Below are positions 35,647 through 46,632 of a stretch of DNA of 64,000 nt, in pieces (position 1 is the stretch's first letter; each line of letters opens with the position of its first letter). The DNA lies in assembly GCA_905250025.1 (NCBI GenBank), contig CAJNOJ010000216.1, forward strand, positions 114,214-178,213. The letters are read 5' to 3'. The notes below the pieces were generated by a model that did no database searches, was not told the origin of the DNA, and was given only the letters and a program-made list of their open reading frames with translations. Source of the DNA: Adineta ricciae (lineage: Eukaryota; Rotifera; Eurotatoria; Adinetida; Adinetidae). Both the position numbers and the translations under genes were made by a program.

Positions 35647-37131
35647 TTATTTGTGAAGTTCTTGTTGCACGAGACTGATCCAATATCCCATTCCGAAAAT
35701 AGTCGCCTCATCATTGAAGTTATAAGTTGGCGAATGAAGTTCGCCACTTTGATTTCCATTTCCCATAAAAATGAATGCACCTGGTTTCCTCTGAAGAAAT
35801 TCAGCAAAATCTTCTGAGTTCATGATTGGTGCTGCGTTTCCATCGACATTTTCAGCGCCCACGAGAGCTCCAGCTGCTTTGATCGCTTTCTGTGTAGCTT
35901 GAGCATCATTAATCAGTGGAGGTCTTCCACGTCTAAACACTATGTCAGTAGTGCACCGAAAACTGGCAGCAAGACCCTGTGCCAATTCTCGCAAGCGTCG
36001 CTCGATGGTATCGCGAACCTCTTTTGTGTAACTACGTGCAATACCACCGATACGAACTTCTGATGGTAAGACATTTAACGAACCAAAAGCGCCACTTTGA
36101 ATAGCACCGACACTAATCACCGCAGGATCGATCGGTGCGACATTTCGACTAATAATAGTTTGCAATGAGAGAATAAACTGTGCTGCTAGCACAGTCACAT
36201 CGGTAGCAAAGTGTGGTGTAGCACCGTGACCACCACTACCTCGAAACGTCACGTTCCAAATATCGGGTGCTGCCATGAATGGACCTGAGCGAGTACCAAA
36301 TTGTCCAACAGGTATACCTGCAGCATTATGTAATCCATAAATTGAATCCATTGGAAATCGATCNTTTCGACTAATAATAGTTTGCAATGAGAGAATAAAC
36401 TGTGCTGCTAGCACAGTCACATCGGTAGCAAAGTGTGGTGTAGCACCGTGACCACCACTACCTCGAAACGTCACGTTCCAAATATCGGGTGCTGCCATGA
36501 ATGGACCTGAGCGAGTACCAAATTGTCCAACAGGTATACCTGCAGCATTATGTAATCCATAAATTGAATCCATTGGAAATCGATCGAAAAGCCCATCATT
36601 AATCATCGCTAAAGCACCATTCCTTTTTTCTTCAGCTGGTTGAAAGATAAAATGAACAGTTCCACGAAATGAATTCCGATGCTCTGATAGATATTTGGCT
36701 GCGCCTAACAACATTGTCGCATGTCCGTCATGACCACAAGCATGCATGACACCAGGACTTGTAGAGATGTACGATACATTGTTTTGTTCTATAATTTCAA
36801 GAGCATCCATATCAGCACGTAAACCAATGAAACTGTATCCAGACTCTTCGCTTTTCAATGTACCCACTACACCTAGTTCACCTACGTTTTCAGTAACATT
36901 GATGCCCCATTGTTTTAGTTTATTAGCTATCAAAGCAGAAGTACGTATTTCTTTCATTGCCGTTTCTGGATGAGCGTGTATATCTTGGCGAATTACATGT
37001 AGATCGGTCTGCATTGGACGTAAGAGTTCCAACAGATTATTCGCAGTTGCCTTTTCATTAACAACGTAGCCATCAGTTTCTTTGAAAACAATTCCACTTA
37101 TAACCCAAATAAATATGAGAGAACAATACAT
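35647..37131 (-). CDS. secreted M20-family amidohydrolase (ILR1/hippurate hydrolase-like)
   Basis: Start ATG at 37131. As assembled there are 494 codons, but 221 bp are duplicated around the N at 36364, so the true length is ~420 aa, normal for M20D peptidases. Residues 1-~20 form a signal peptide. Metal site: GLRADMDALE (Asp), HACGHDGH at 130-137, and QPAEE (167-168, catalytic base and metal ligand). FGTRSGPFMAAPD and GHGATPH fit the dimerisation/substrate lid. The family hydrolyses amide bonds of N-acyl amino acids (hippurate, IAA-amino acids). M20D enzymes are typical of bacteria and plants, so bacterial transfer is a reasonable hypothesis for this animal gene. A truncated allelic copy lies at 43194. 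Confidence 0.86.
   Translation of the reverse strand: MYCSLIFIWVISGIVFKETDGYVVNEKATANNLLELLRPMQTDLHVIRQDIHAHPETAMKEIRTSALIANKLKQWGINVTENVGELGVVGTLKSEESGYSFIGLRADMDALEIIEQNNVSYISTSPGVMHACGHDGHATMLLGAAKYLSEHRNSFRGTVHFIFQPAEEKRNGALAMINDGLFDRFPMDSIYGLHNAAGIPVGQFGTRSGPFMAAPDIWNVTFRGSGGHGATPHFATDVTVLAAQFILSLQTIISRXDRFPMDSIYGLHNAAGIPVGQFGTRSGPFMAAPDIWNVTFRGSGGHGATPHFATDVTVLAAQFILSLQTIISRNVAPIDPAVISVGAIQSGAFGSLNVLPSEVRIGGIARSYTKEVRDTIERRLRELAQGLAASFRCTTDIVFRRGRPPLINDAQATQKAIKAAGALVGAENVDGNAAPIMNSEDFAEFLQRKPGAFIFMGNGNQSGELHSPTYNFNDEATIFGMGYWISLVQQELHK
36143..36585. repeat. contig-end duplication around N (assembly artefact)
   Basis: Bases 36143..36363 (221 bp) are repeated exactly at 36365..36585 around the N at 36364. 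The 222-base insertion keeps frame, adding 74 false codons (including the X) to the amidohydrolase. Confidence 0.9.
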
Positions 37132-37726
37132 TTTTGCGTTTACAGTCAATAAAAATGTTTAGAATAAAGATATGACAGGATTAACAACGCAAATGTATAA
37201 ATGTCATCCCTTGGTCTTTGTTAAGATCTGTACGCAAATATTCTCAATGGAAAAAGAGCAGCTAACAAAAGATACAAAGAGAAAACGATGTTTTGTTTTC
37301 AAACTTAGAGGAAGGGAAAATATGTCACGAGACAGAATGTTCAAGATGAAATGTTCATTCAATAATAGAAGTATATGTATGTACTAAAGGTGAGTATATA
37401 GAACAAACCTTTTCATCCTGTCCTGCACTCAACTTTGATCAATTTCAACCATAACCATCCTCTCCCGCTCATCGCAAACGACTGAAAATCATCTAAAGTA
37501 GAATAAAACCTGTCTTGGTTTATCTGTAATCATTTTTGTTGCAGATTTGTATAAGCATCGATAGAATTGGAATATATTATTGAATGAATCGAATGCTGAG
37601 ATATCCTACGCCTCTAAATATGAATCAACCGTGACAAAATTCCATATTCGTATATTTTAAGTTTTAATAATGAAGAAAACGATATATGATTCTAACTAAT
37701 AGTAGCAATCTTGAAAAGAAATTATT
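37132..37726. other. intergenic between ART-TPR and amidohydrolase genes
   Basis: 595 bp. Both flanking genes run on the minus strand, so this holds the amidohydrolase promoter and the ART-TPR 3' end. It is largely conserved in the copy at 43347..43920, apart from small indels. No further gene. Confidence 0.45.
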
Positions 37727-40438
37727 TTAATTGTCAGTTAATTGCAATTTCTTTTTGATAGAGTCAATACGCATCTGAAAAGCCAGAAGATCAGGATCAT
37801 CCTGGGGCTTGGAATTTTGTAATATTTCAAAAATACGTTCATTATATGAAAGTTCTTTTGAATAATCTTTCATTTTGGAATATATGTCTGCAATGGTATA
37901 ATAGGAAATAATCAGTTGAGGGTGATCTGAAGAAAGAATTTTTTGTCGAATTTCTAATGATTTTTCAAAATATGCCAACGATTTTGAGTATTCGTTCATC
38001 ATGTAATAAACTACTGCTATATTGTTGTAGGAAATATCAATATCAGGATGATCGCTACGAAGAGAGACTTGCCGAATTTCAAGTGCTTTTTCAAGGTATG
38101 GAAGAGCTTCTGAATAATCACCTATTTTGTTATAAGTTGTTCCAATATTGTTGTATGTGTTACCCAAATCCGGATGATTGATACAAAGAGCAACTGTTTG
38201 AATTTCAAGCGTTTTTTTAAAATACTTAAGTGCTTCATCGTAGTCGCCCATATTGTCGTATGCTGAACCATGCCAGGAGTAACATTGAGCTAAATCTGGA
38301 TGATTGGGAGGGAGGGACTTTTGACGGATATCAAGTGCTTTTTTAAAACATAACAGTGCTTGATAATAATCACCCATATTATCGTACGCCGTACCCATGC
38401 TCATGTAAGAAAAAGCCAAATCAGGATGATTTGGAGAACAAATTTTTCCAATGATTTCATGTACTTTTTCAAAGTATGAAAGTGCTTTTGAATAATCAGT
38501 CATCTTGCAATAATTAGTACCAATATTAGTATAAGTGGTGATAAAATCCGGATGGTTCCGAGGAAGAGATTTTTGATAAATTTCAAGTGCTTTATCACAA
38601 TACAAAAGAGCTTTTGAATATTCAGCGTTTTTCGAGTACACTATACTGATATTATTATAGGAACGAGCCAAATCAGGATGATTCGCAGGCAGAGCTTTTT
38701 GATCGATTTCAATTGCTTTTTCATAGTACAAAAGCGCTTTGGAATATTCATACAGTGTCTCGTACACCGCACCATAACTGGCGTAACAAGCAGCTAATCG
38801 TGGACCGTTAGGAGGAAGAATTTTGTGATAGATTTCAAGCGCCGTTTCGTAATTTGAAAGTGCTTTGGAATATTCACCCATATTCAAATAAGCTTGGCCA
38901 AATCCACAGGATGAAGTAGCCAACATGTCTGCAGGTAAAGATGGTAGTTTGTTACAAATGTCAAGTGCAGCTTGGAAAAATTTAGTTGCTTCCTCATATT
39001 GTCCTTGTTTATTCTTGATAACTCCTAGCATGTAATACAAATGATGTTTTTCTCCCTCATCAGTTGTCTGTTCAAGTAAGACGTTATACAATTCTTCAGC
39101 TTTATCATATTGACTTAGATTTACCATTAAATGACTAAGTCGAATCCAACCTGTATGTCCCTTTGTTTCTTCACGGATATAATCAGTTAAAGTGCTTAGT
39201 TCGCGATCATTATCATCAGTTAATGTTAAATCTACGTGGTAAGTTCGATCATTACTTTCGCTTTGTTTTATCTCCATAATACGGAAAATTGCATGCATAG
39301 AGAATAAGATTTCGTTCTCTTCTCTAAAATAACTGACACTTCTAACCTTGGCAAATGGCGTTGAAGATTTGGAAGGGTCAACATTCATACGAAAGAGAAT
39401 ACCTGTGAGCTGCGAATCGGCTGCGTTGCTTTCAGCATACATTTCAGCTATGTTTGAATTCATGCTCGTCGATAAGAAATTATTGAACGACATTAATCCA
39501 CCTTTTGTTTTGATTAATTGTTCAAAGTCTTCTTTAGATAATCCTTGACCACGATATACAGTAAACGGATTGGAGCGACGACATTCAATGAACTGTTTTG
39601 AATGAAGTTCAGCAATTTGTTGGTGAACATCACGTATGAAAAAGCCCATTGTAACAATAAGACCAGCTTCCATCGTACGTAATGCTTGGTTAACCATCGG
39701 ATATAGAAAACTATCAGATGTATACCACCATATTGGTGAATGCTTTGAGTATTCATTTTCAATCTTTGCAATTTTGGTCAACTCGGTATCGTTTCGGACG
39801 TATTCTTTGCGATAATAGTTCAGAAACTCCTTAAGATGTATCTGATCGAAAGGAATTGTAATTAAAATTTCCTTTAGTAACTGAGTATACATGAAGGATT
39901 GATCGAGTTGTTCAAGATTTGTTTTGGAAGTTTCATCAATTGAAATTGTTTTAATAAAACTCATAGGAATTGCATTTTGATTGTGATGAACGATGTTCTG
40001 TTTAAGAGCTTCACCTATTGATATAATATCTGTAAAAGTGCCTTTAACCTTGGAATATTTTTGTGTCCATTTTTCGTGTTCCGTCTTATTTGTACCAAAA
40101 ATATAAATACAACTTATTTTATCAATGTTTTGAGCCACAGGAATAACAATTTGACTGAATAGTCCAGAAACGATCATGAATATTGTTTCTTCTTTAACAT
40201 TGGTAACGAAATCTAGGCATTTATCGATAACAGTAAATGTATTGATATCAATCACTATTTCCTGTAATTGATTGATGATGTTGTGATAATCATAACTATT
40301 ATTGCTTTCATCGATATTTTCATCCAGGAAAACAAGAAGGAAATTTTGGATTCTTCGAAACTTCGGCGATCGAAGTGCCTTTATTCGTGTACATTCCGTC
40401 GATGCAGGAATAGACGATAACTTTTCGTGTTGGTCCAT
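37727..40438 (-). CDS. ART-TPR protein: alpha/beta domain, ADP-ribosyltransferase, TPR array
   Basis: Single exon, 903 aa, ATG at 40438. Residues ~30-150 form an alternating beta/alpha domain (FLLVFLDE.., FMIVSGLF.., SCIYIFGTN) that I cannot assign. Residues ~235-395 are an arginine-type ADP-ribosyltransferase domain: YRGQ (Arg296), FLSTS (321-325) and the ExE pair Glu374/Glu376 in EENEILF, preceded by WWYTSDSFLYPMVNQALR. These R-S-E residues bind NAD+ and catalyse transfer in the family. Residues ~430-890 contain about ten KLC-like TPRs (SKALxYYEKALEIxQKxLPxNHPDLAxxYNNIG). No signal peptide, so probably intracellular. Probably modifies or senses proteins recruited by the TPRs; the target is unknown. 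Confidence 0.85.
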   Translation of the reverse strand: MDQHEKLSSIPASTECTRIKALRSPKFRRIQNFLLVFLDENIDESNNSYDYHNIINQLQEIVIDINTFTVIDKCLDFVTNVKEETIFMIVSGLFSQIVIPVAQNIDKISCIYIFGTNKTEHEKWTQKYSKVKGTFTDIISIGEALKQNIVHHNQNAIPMSFIKTISIDETSKTNLEQLDQSFMYTQLLKEILITIPFDQIHLKEFLNYYRKEYVRNDTELTKIAKIENEYSKHSPIWWYTSDSFLYPMVNQALRTMEAGLIVTMGFFIRDVHQQIAELHSKQFIECRRSNPFTVYRGQGLSKEDFEQLIKTKGGLMSFNNFLSTSMNSNIAEMYAESNAADSQLTGILFRMNVDPSKSSTPFAKVRSVSYFREENEILFSMHAIFRIMEIKQSESNDRTYHVDLTLTDDNDRELSTLTDYIREETKGHTGWIRLSHLMVNLSQYDKAEELYNVLLEQTTDEGEKHHLYYMLGVIKNKQGQYEEATKFFQAALDICNKLPSLPADMLATSSCGFGQAYLNMGEYSKALSNYETALEIYHKILPPNGPRLAACYASYGAVYETLYEYSKALLYYEKAIEIDQKALPANHPDLARSYNNISIVYSKNAEYSKALLYCDKALEIYQKSLPRNHPDFITTYTNIGTNYCKMTDYSKALSYFEKVHEIIGKICSPNHPDLAFSYMSMGTAYDNMGDYYQALLCFKKALDIRQKSLPPNHPDLAQCYSWHGSAYDNMGDYDEALKYFKKTLEIQTVALCINHPDLGNTYNNIGTTYNKIGDYSEALPYLEKALEIRQVSLRSDHPDIDISYNNIAVVYYMMNEYSKSLAYFEKSLEIRQKILSSDHPQLIISYYTIADIYSKMKDYSKELSYNERIFEILQNSKPQDDPDLLAFQMRIDSIKKKLQLTDN

Positions 40439-41434
40439 AGTAAGTCAGTTATCTGAAATGCGATGTTCTCTTGTCAATGCACGTACTTAAGAGTCCAGCG
40501 ATTCCAAGATAAGATGTCAATAGTTTATTGTTCGAATCTAAATTTGTACGTAATACCATACATCGCTATTCGATGACAACAACAAAATCCACTCGACTCA
40601 ATTTATATTGTATTACCAATTGTAAAAGAAACCTGTATTTTTTTTCATCGACAAATATTGCACTATGCGAGAACAAGAACTTACATATTATCTTTCGTAT
40701 ACACTCACCCCTCCTCCCTTCTATTTTCGCTTTTCTTCAATTGCTTAGGTATTTGATTAAAGCATCAAAACACAAAAAAATAGTGCAGAATGAAGGGAAA
40801 AAAACAGAGAGCATACTTTTATGACGAGAGACAGACTCTGACATAATAAAAAGGGGCATAGTTGTTTTGAAACAAAATGCACGTTCTCTGCAAGATAAGC
40901 GACAATGCATTCGCCTGGATATAATATGAAAACATCGAAAGAAAAAATGAATGTTGATCATGTTGAAAAAATCGAAACTTCTAAATTATCGGCACTGTCA
41001 TATATTGATACTCCTTTCCGTTTACATGTCACTTTCCTAAATGTCTCTCATAATCGCTGTTTCTAGTCTGTATTCTATCTCAATAAATCGATATCTGAAT
41101 GAGCGTGTGGGCATCTACTTCCCATTCCTATACTTTCACCCTCAACATTGAAATGTAAATAATTATCAACAACGACCTGCAAAGTACTCACTGAAAATCA
41201 TCTATATGATTTTGTTTTTTTTATATAAGTGATGTCAGACATGTAATATACATCGATGGGGGTTTCATATTATCTCAGCTTGAGGCATAATGTTTAATTA
41301 TCAGCACAAAGCCTTTGTACTGTCGTAAGTGCACCTATTGCATTTTCTAGAAATGCATATCTTTTCCGAGTTCTATGTCTTTTCTTTAATTAGATGTCAC
41401 GTTATTTTCTCCCTTTTTCCTTTGTATCTTTCTT
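40439..41434. other. intergenic
   Basis: About 1 kb between the minus-strand ART-TPR gene and a plus-strand GPCR. Conserved up to 41297 in the second copy (46633..47485). Contains promoters only; no RNA gene seen. Confidence 0.45.
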
Positions 41435-42496
41435 ATGAGATTAGACTTCATAACCCGTATATCAACATATCAAGTAGCAGGCATTCTTAAAGTTCAAATG
41501 TCATCGAACTCATCCGATGCGATATTGATTGCAAATCTAATTTCGATCTCAACTGAAATGAATCGTTATTTCTCGATTCTAATTTTTCTATTCGGTACCG
41601 TTGGTAATATTTTAAATTGTCTTGCATTATCTCAACGAACTCTCCGTTCAAATCCATGTGCGTCGTTCTTTCTGGCGTCATCGTTTAGTAATTTAATAAC
41701 TTTAATTTCCGGTGTTGCTGTTCGTCTGTTAGCAGGTTGGAACGCTGATTTAACCGGCACGAATAACTGGATCTGTAAAATTCGTATTTTCGTTTTGTTT
41801 ACTTCACGAACTGCTGCTTCATGGTTGATTACATTCGCAACAATCGATCGATGGCTTTCATCATCGGTTGATGTTCATTATCGACAATTGAGTACATTGA
41901 AAAATGCCCGACGTGGGATGATTTTTGTTGTACTTCTCTCCATTAGTACGTACGCACAATTATTGTATTGTTATCAAGCAAATCTAGTCAATGCGCCGTT
42001 AAAATGTTATTCGAAAACAATGATATGTCGTCTATTGTACGACTTTGAATTTATTGTGATAACTGTGTTTCTTCCAACATTGTTAATGACTGTGTTTGGA
42101 TTGATGACAGTTTTCAATATTCAACAATCTAAACGACGTCGAATTCAACCATATTCAACAATGGTAAGAATGAATTATTTAGCCAGTACGAGAGAAGAAG
42201 TTCAACGATGGGGGAAAAAAGATCGTTCTCTTCTATTAATGCTTTTTATTCAAATCATTTTATTGACGATATTTTCACTTCCACAAGCAATTCAAAGTCT
42301 TTATGCAAATATAGTTCGTGAACAAACTCAATCGGCGATTGCGAATGCCATCAATAATTTTGTTTTAAACATATTCTTTCTCTTGACATACGTTACGAAT
42401 GGAATGCCATTTTATATTTATACACTCACTGGTGGTTCACTTTTTCGCAAAGCATTGTTTACTTCACTACGAGAGCTCTGTCCAAAGTTCACTTGA
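41435..42496 (+). CDS. rhodopsin-like GPCR
   Basis: Single exon, up to 353 aa. The ATG at 41498 is the more likely start, giving MSSNSSD.. with N-glycosylation sites and ~332 aa; the ATG at 41435 is the longest choice. Seven hydrophobic segments. TM1 has GNILNCLAL, TM2 follows LRSNPCASFFLASS, and TM3 ends TIDRWLSSS, a DRW version of DRY that keeps the Arg. A long basic intracellular loop 3 (QQSKRRRIQPY..) precedes TM6, and TM7 ends NGMPFYIYTLTG. Different subfamily from the 26393/30972 pair. Ligand unknown. Confidence 0.83.
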   Translation: MRLDFITRISTYQVAGILKVQMSSNSSDAILIANLISISTEMNRYFSILIFLFGTVGNILNCLALSQRTLRSNPCASFFLASSFSNLITLISGVAVRLLAGWNADLTGTNNWICKIRIFVLFTSRTAASWLITFATIDRWLSSSVDVHYRQLSTLKNARRGMIFVVLLSISTYAQLLYCYQANLVNAPLKCYSKTMICRLLYDFEFIVITVFLPTLLMTVFGLMTVFNIQQSKRRRIQPYSTMVRMNYLASTREEVQRWGKKDRSLLLMLFIQIILLTIFSLPQAIQSLYANIVREQTQSAIANAINNFVLNIFFLLTYVTNGMPFYIYTLTGGSLFRKALFTSLRELCPKFT

Positions 42497-43192
42497 AAGT
42501 TTGAGATTTTATCCACAAAATCTATATGAATTGATTGGTTTCTACCTGATTTCAGTTCTCTCATAAGAAAATAAACATCGAGTCCACGTTTTCTCCGGCA
42601 GTGCAAACCTAATTAGAAGATAGTTCACTCTTTTACTCCCTATGTGATCGAACATTGTGACCATCTGAATCGCCTTTGTCTACACGTGAACGTCATTGAA
42701 AGTCACTATTTCATTGCGAAAACGAAGATGAAAAGAATCTAGTCGGAAGTCTGGCTTGCAAAATGTTCATTTTTAAAAATGACAAGAAGAAATACACAAA
42801 GATGCCCCACGATAATGAAATATGCTCGCAAGAGCCAACAGTTGGTCTATACACAAATAAAAGATGATATTCACTAAATACTATTTTAAAGTTCATTAGT
42901 TTTCTTTTTTCCGTTGTCGGGAGCGTAACTCGGCATTTCTTAATATAAAAACCGATGTCGTGCATTTTTAAGCGGAAAACAATACAATGAAAACTTTTAC
43001 TGCATTAGGTAAGACAGATGGTTATTGAACAAAATAAGAGAGAGAAACGTTCTCTTTAATCAAGTTTTCGACTATTTTTAACTGTGCAATTACCGAATAT
43101 TTACTTCACAAGTAAAGGGTATATATTTGAACTTCTTTTGCAATAGTGGAAAGAATATTTTCTAAGCAAATGGATAAACTTAGACGAGTTAG
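42497..43192. other. intergenic, ends at contig gap
   Basis: About 700 bp with no recognisable gene, up to the N at 43193. Confidence 0.4.
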
Positions 43193-43193
43193 N
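43193..43193. other. contig join (N)
   Basis: Single N. Sequence on the right begins inside the second amidohydrolase copy; sequence on the left is unrelated. Confidence 0.9.
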
Positions 43194-43346
43194 TATATCT
43201 TGGCGAATCACATGTAGCTCGGTCTGCATTGGACGTAAGAGTTCCAACAGATTATTTGCAATTGCCTTTTCATTAACAACGTAGCCATCAATTTCTTTGA
43301 AAACAATTCCACTTATAACCCAAATAAATATAAGAGAACAATACAT
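43194..43346 (-). CDS. M20 amidohydrolase N-terminal fragment (second copy)
   Basis: Encodes the signal peptide and first ~51 residues of the amidohydrolase (start ATG 43346), nearly identical to 37131..36978, and is cut by the contig gap at 43193. A truncated assembly fragment, not a truncated gene as far as can be told. Confidence 0.85.
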
Positions 43347-43920
43347 TTTTGCGTTTACAGTCAATAAAAATGTTTAGAATAAAGATATGACAGGATTAAC
43401 AACGCAAATGTATAAATGTCATCCCTTGGTCTTTGCTAAGATCTGTGCGCAAATATTCTCGATGGAAAAAGAGCAACTAACAAAAGGTACAAAGACACAA
43501 CGATGTTTTGTTTTCAAACTCAGGGAAAGGGAAAATATGTTATAAGACAGAATATTTAAGATGAAATGTTCATTCAATAATCGAAGTATCAGTATGTACT
43601 GAAGATGAGCATATAGAACAAACTCTTTCATCTTCTCCTGCTCATCGAAAACGATTGAAAATCATCTAAAGTAGAATAAAACCTGTCTTGGTTTATCTGT
43701 AATCATTTTTGTTACAGATTTGTATAAGTATCGATAGAGTTGAAAGTACTGAGAATAGAATTGGAATATATTATTGAATGAATCGAATGTTGAGATACCC
43801 TCACCCTCTAAATATGAATTAACCGTGACAAAATTCCATATTAGTATATTTTGAGTTTTAATAATGAAGAAAATGATATATGATTCTAACTAATAGCAAC
43901 AAGCTCGAAAAGAAATTATT

Positions 43921-46632
43921 TCAACTGTCAGTTAATTGCAATTTCTTTTTGATAGAATCAATATGCATCTGAAAAGCCAGAAGATCAGGATCATCCTGGG
44001 GCCTGGAATTTTGTAATATTTCGAAAATACGTTCAATATATGAAAGTTCTTTTGAATAATCTTTCATTTTGGAATATATGTCTGCAATGGTATAATAGGA
44101 AATAATCAGTTGAGGGTGATCCGAAGAAAGAACTTTTTGTCGAATTTCTAATGATTTTTCAAAATATGCCAACGATTTTGAATATTCGTTCATCATGTAA
44201 TAAACTACTGCTATATTGTTGTAGGAAATATCAATATCAGGATGATCGCTACGAAGAGAGGCTTGCCGAATTTCAAGTGCTTTTTCAAGGTACGGAAGAG
44301 CTTCTGAATAATCACCTATCTTGTTATAAGTTGTTCCAATATTGTTGTATGTGTTACCCAAATCCGGATGATTGATACAAAGAGCAACTGTTTGAATTTC
44401 AAGCGTTTTTTTAAAGCACTCAAGTGCTTTATCGTAGTTGCCCATATTGTCGTATGCTGAACCGTGCCAGGAGTAACATTGAGCTAAATCTGGATGATTG
44501 GGAGAGAGGAACTTTTGACGGATATGAAGTGCTTTTTCAAAATATAACAGTGCTTCAGGATGATCACCCATATTATCGTACGCCGTACCCATGCTCATGT
44601 AAGAAAAAGCCAAATCAGGATGATTTGAAGAACAAATTTTTCCAATGATTTCATGTACTTTTTCAAAGTATGAAAGTGCTTTCGGATAATCAGTCATCTT
44701 GTGATAATTAGTACCAATATTAGCATAAGTGGTGATAAAATCCGGATGGTTCGGAGGAAGAGACTTTTGATAGATTTCAAGTGCTTTATCACAATACAAA
44801 AGAGCTTTTGAATATTCAGCGTTTTTCGAGTACACTATACTGATATTATTATAGGAACGAGCCAAATCAGGATGATTCGCAGGTAGAGTTTTTTGATCGA
44901 TTTCAATTGCTTTTTCATAGTACGAAAGCGCTTTGGAATATTCATACAGTGTCTCGTACACCGCACCATAACTGGCGTAGCAAGCAGCTAATTTTGGATC
45001 GTTAGCAGGAGGAATTTTGTGATAGATTTCAAGCGCCGTTTCGTAATTTGAAAGTGCTTTGGAATATTCACCCATATTTACATAAGCTTGGCCAATTCCA
45101 CAGGATGAAGTAGCTAACATGTCTGCAGGTAAAGATGGCAGTTTGTTACAAATGTCAAGTGCAGCTTGGAAAAATTTGATTGCTTCCTCATACTGTCCTT
45201 GTTTATTCTTGATAACCCCTAGCATGTAATACAAATGATGCTTTTCCCCCTCATCAGTTGTCTGTTCAAGTAAGACGTTATACAATTCTTCAGCTTTATC
45301 ATATTGACTTAGATTTACCATTAAACGACTAAGTCGAATCCAGCCTGTACGTCCCTTTGTTTCTTCACGAATATAATCAGTTAAAGCGCTTAGTTCACGA
45401 TCATTATCATCGGTTAATGTTAAATCTACGTGGTAAAGTCGATCATTACTTTCGTTTTTTTTTATCTCCATAATACGGAAAATTGCATGCATAGAGAATA
45501 AGATTTCGTTCTCTTCTCTAAAATAACTGACACTTCTAACCTTGGCAAATACCGTTGAAGATTTGGAAGGGTCAACATTCATACGAAAGAGAATACCTAT
45601 CAGCTGCGAATCGGTGGCGTTGCTTTCAGCATACATTTCAGCTATGCTTGAATCCACGCTCGTCGATAAGAAATTATTGAACGACATTAATCCACCTTTT
45701 GTTTTGATTAATTGTTCAAAGTCTTCTTTAGATAATCCTTGACCACGATATACAGTAAACGGATTGGAGCAATGGCATTCAATGAACTGTTTTGAATGAA
45801 GTTCAGCAATTTGTTGGTGAACATCACGTATGAAAAAGCCCATTGTAACAATAAGACCAGCCTCCATCGTACGTAATGCTTGGTTAACCATCGGATATAG
45901 AAAGCTATCAGATGTATACCACCATATTGGTGAATGGTTCGAGTATTCATTTTCAATCTTTGCAATTTTGGTCAACTCGGTATCGTTTCGAACGAATTCT
46001 TTGCGATAATAGTCCAGAAACTTCTTAAGATGTATCTGATCGAAAGGAATTGTAATTAAAATTTCCTTTAGTAACTGCGTATACATGAAGGATTGATCGA
46101 GTTGTTCAAGATTTGTCTTGGAAGTTTCATCAATTGAAATTGTGTTAATAAAACTCATAGGAATTGCATTTTGATTGTGACGAACGATGTTCTGTTTAAG
46201 AGCTTCACCTATCGATGTGATATCTGTAAAAGCGCCTTTAACCTTAGAATATTCTTGTGACCATTTTTCGTGCTCGGTCTTATTTGTACAAAAAATATAA
46301 ATACAACTTATTTTATCAATTTTTTGAACCACAGGAATAACAATTTGACTGAATAACCCAGAAACGATCATGAATACTGTTTCTTCTTCGACATTGGTAA
46401 CGAAATCAAGGCATTTATCGATAACAGTAAATGTATTGATATTCATCACTATTTCCTGTAATTGATTGATGATGTTATGATAATCATAACTGTTGTTGCT
46501 TTCATCGATATTTTCATCCAGGAAAACAAGAAGGAAGTTTTGAATTCTTCGAAACTGCGGCGATCGATGTGCCTTTATTCGTGTACATTCCGTCGATGCA
46601 GAAATAGACGATAAATTTTCGTGTTTGTCCAT
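43921..46632 (-). CDS. ART-TPR protein, second copy
   Basis: 903 codons, same length and start context as 37727..40438 and about 95% identical by eye. The domains are the same: N-terminal alpha/beta region, ART motif residues YRGQ, FLSTS and EENEILF all conserved, and an unbroken TPR array. Substitutions are spread over the protein, including several in TPR helices (for example HPDLAFSYMSMGTAYDNMGD followed by HPEA instead of YYQA). Both copies are open, so both alleles appear functional, unlike the decayed copy at 1757..5201. Confidence 0.85.
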   Translation of the reverse strand: MDKHENLSSISASTECTRIKAHRSPQFRRIQNFLLVFLDENIDESNNSYDYHNIINQLQEIVMNINTFTVIDKCLDFVTNVEEETVFMIVSGLFSQIVIPVVQKIDKISCIYIFCTNKTEHEKWSQEYSKVKGAFTDITSIGEALKQNIVRHNQNAIPMSFINTISIDETSKTNLEQLDQSFMYTQLLKEILITIPFDQIHLKKFLDYYRKEFVRNDTELTKIAKIENEYSNHSPIWWYTSDSFLYPMVNQALRTMEAGLIVTMGFFIRDVHQQIAELHSKQFIECHCSNPFTVYRGQGLSKEDFEQLIKTKGGLMSFNNFLSTSVDSSIAEMYAESNATDSQLIGILFRMNVDPSKSSTVFAKVRSVSYFREENEILFSMHAIFRIMEIKKNESNDRLYHVDLTLTDDNDRELSALTDYIREETKGRTGWIRLSRLMVNLSQYDKAEELYNVLLEQTTDEGEKHHLYYMLGVIKNKQGQYEEAIKFFQAALDICNKLPSLPADMLATSSCGIGQAYVNMGEYSKALSNYETALEIYHKIPPANDPKLAACYASYGAVYETLYEYSKALSYYEKAIEIDQKTLPANHPDLARSYNNISIVYSKNAEYSKALLYCDKALEIYQKSLPPNHPDFITTYANIGTNYHKMTDYPKALSYFEKVHEIIGKICSSNHPDLAFSYMSMGTAYDNMGDHPEALLYFEKALHIRQKFLSPNHPDLAQCYSWHGSAYDNMGNYDKALECFKKTLEIQTVALCINHPDLGNTYNNIGTTYNKIGDYSEALPYLEKALEIRQASLRSDHPDIDISYNNIAVVYYMMNEYSKSLAYFEKSLEIRQKVLSSDHPQLIISYYTIADIYSKMKDYSKELSYIERIFEILQNSRPQDDPDLLAFQMHIDSIKKKLQLTDS

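Larger units (their letters stand above)
36978..41297. repeat. duplicated block, copy A (partner of 43194..47485)
   Basis: This interval holds the amidohydrolase 5' end, the ART-TPR gene and its upstream spacer. It is repeated in the same orientation at 43194..47485, a contig bounded by Ns on both sides. Similarity is high in coding and non-coding parts. Confidence 0.8.
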
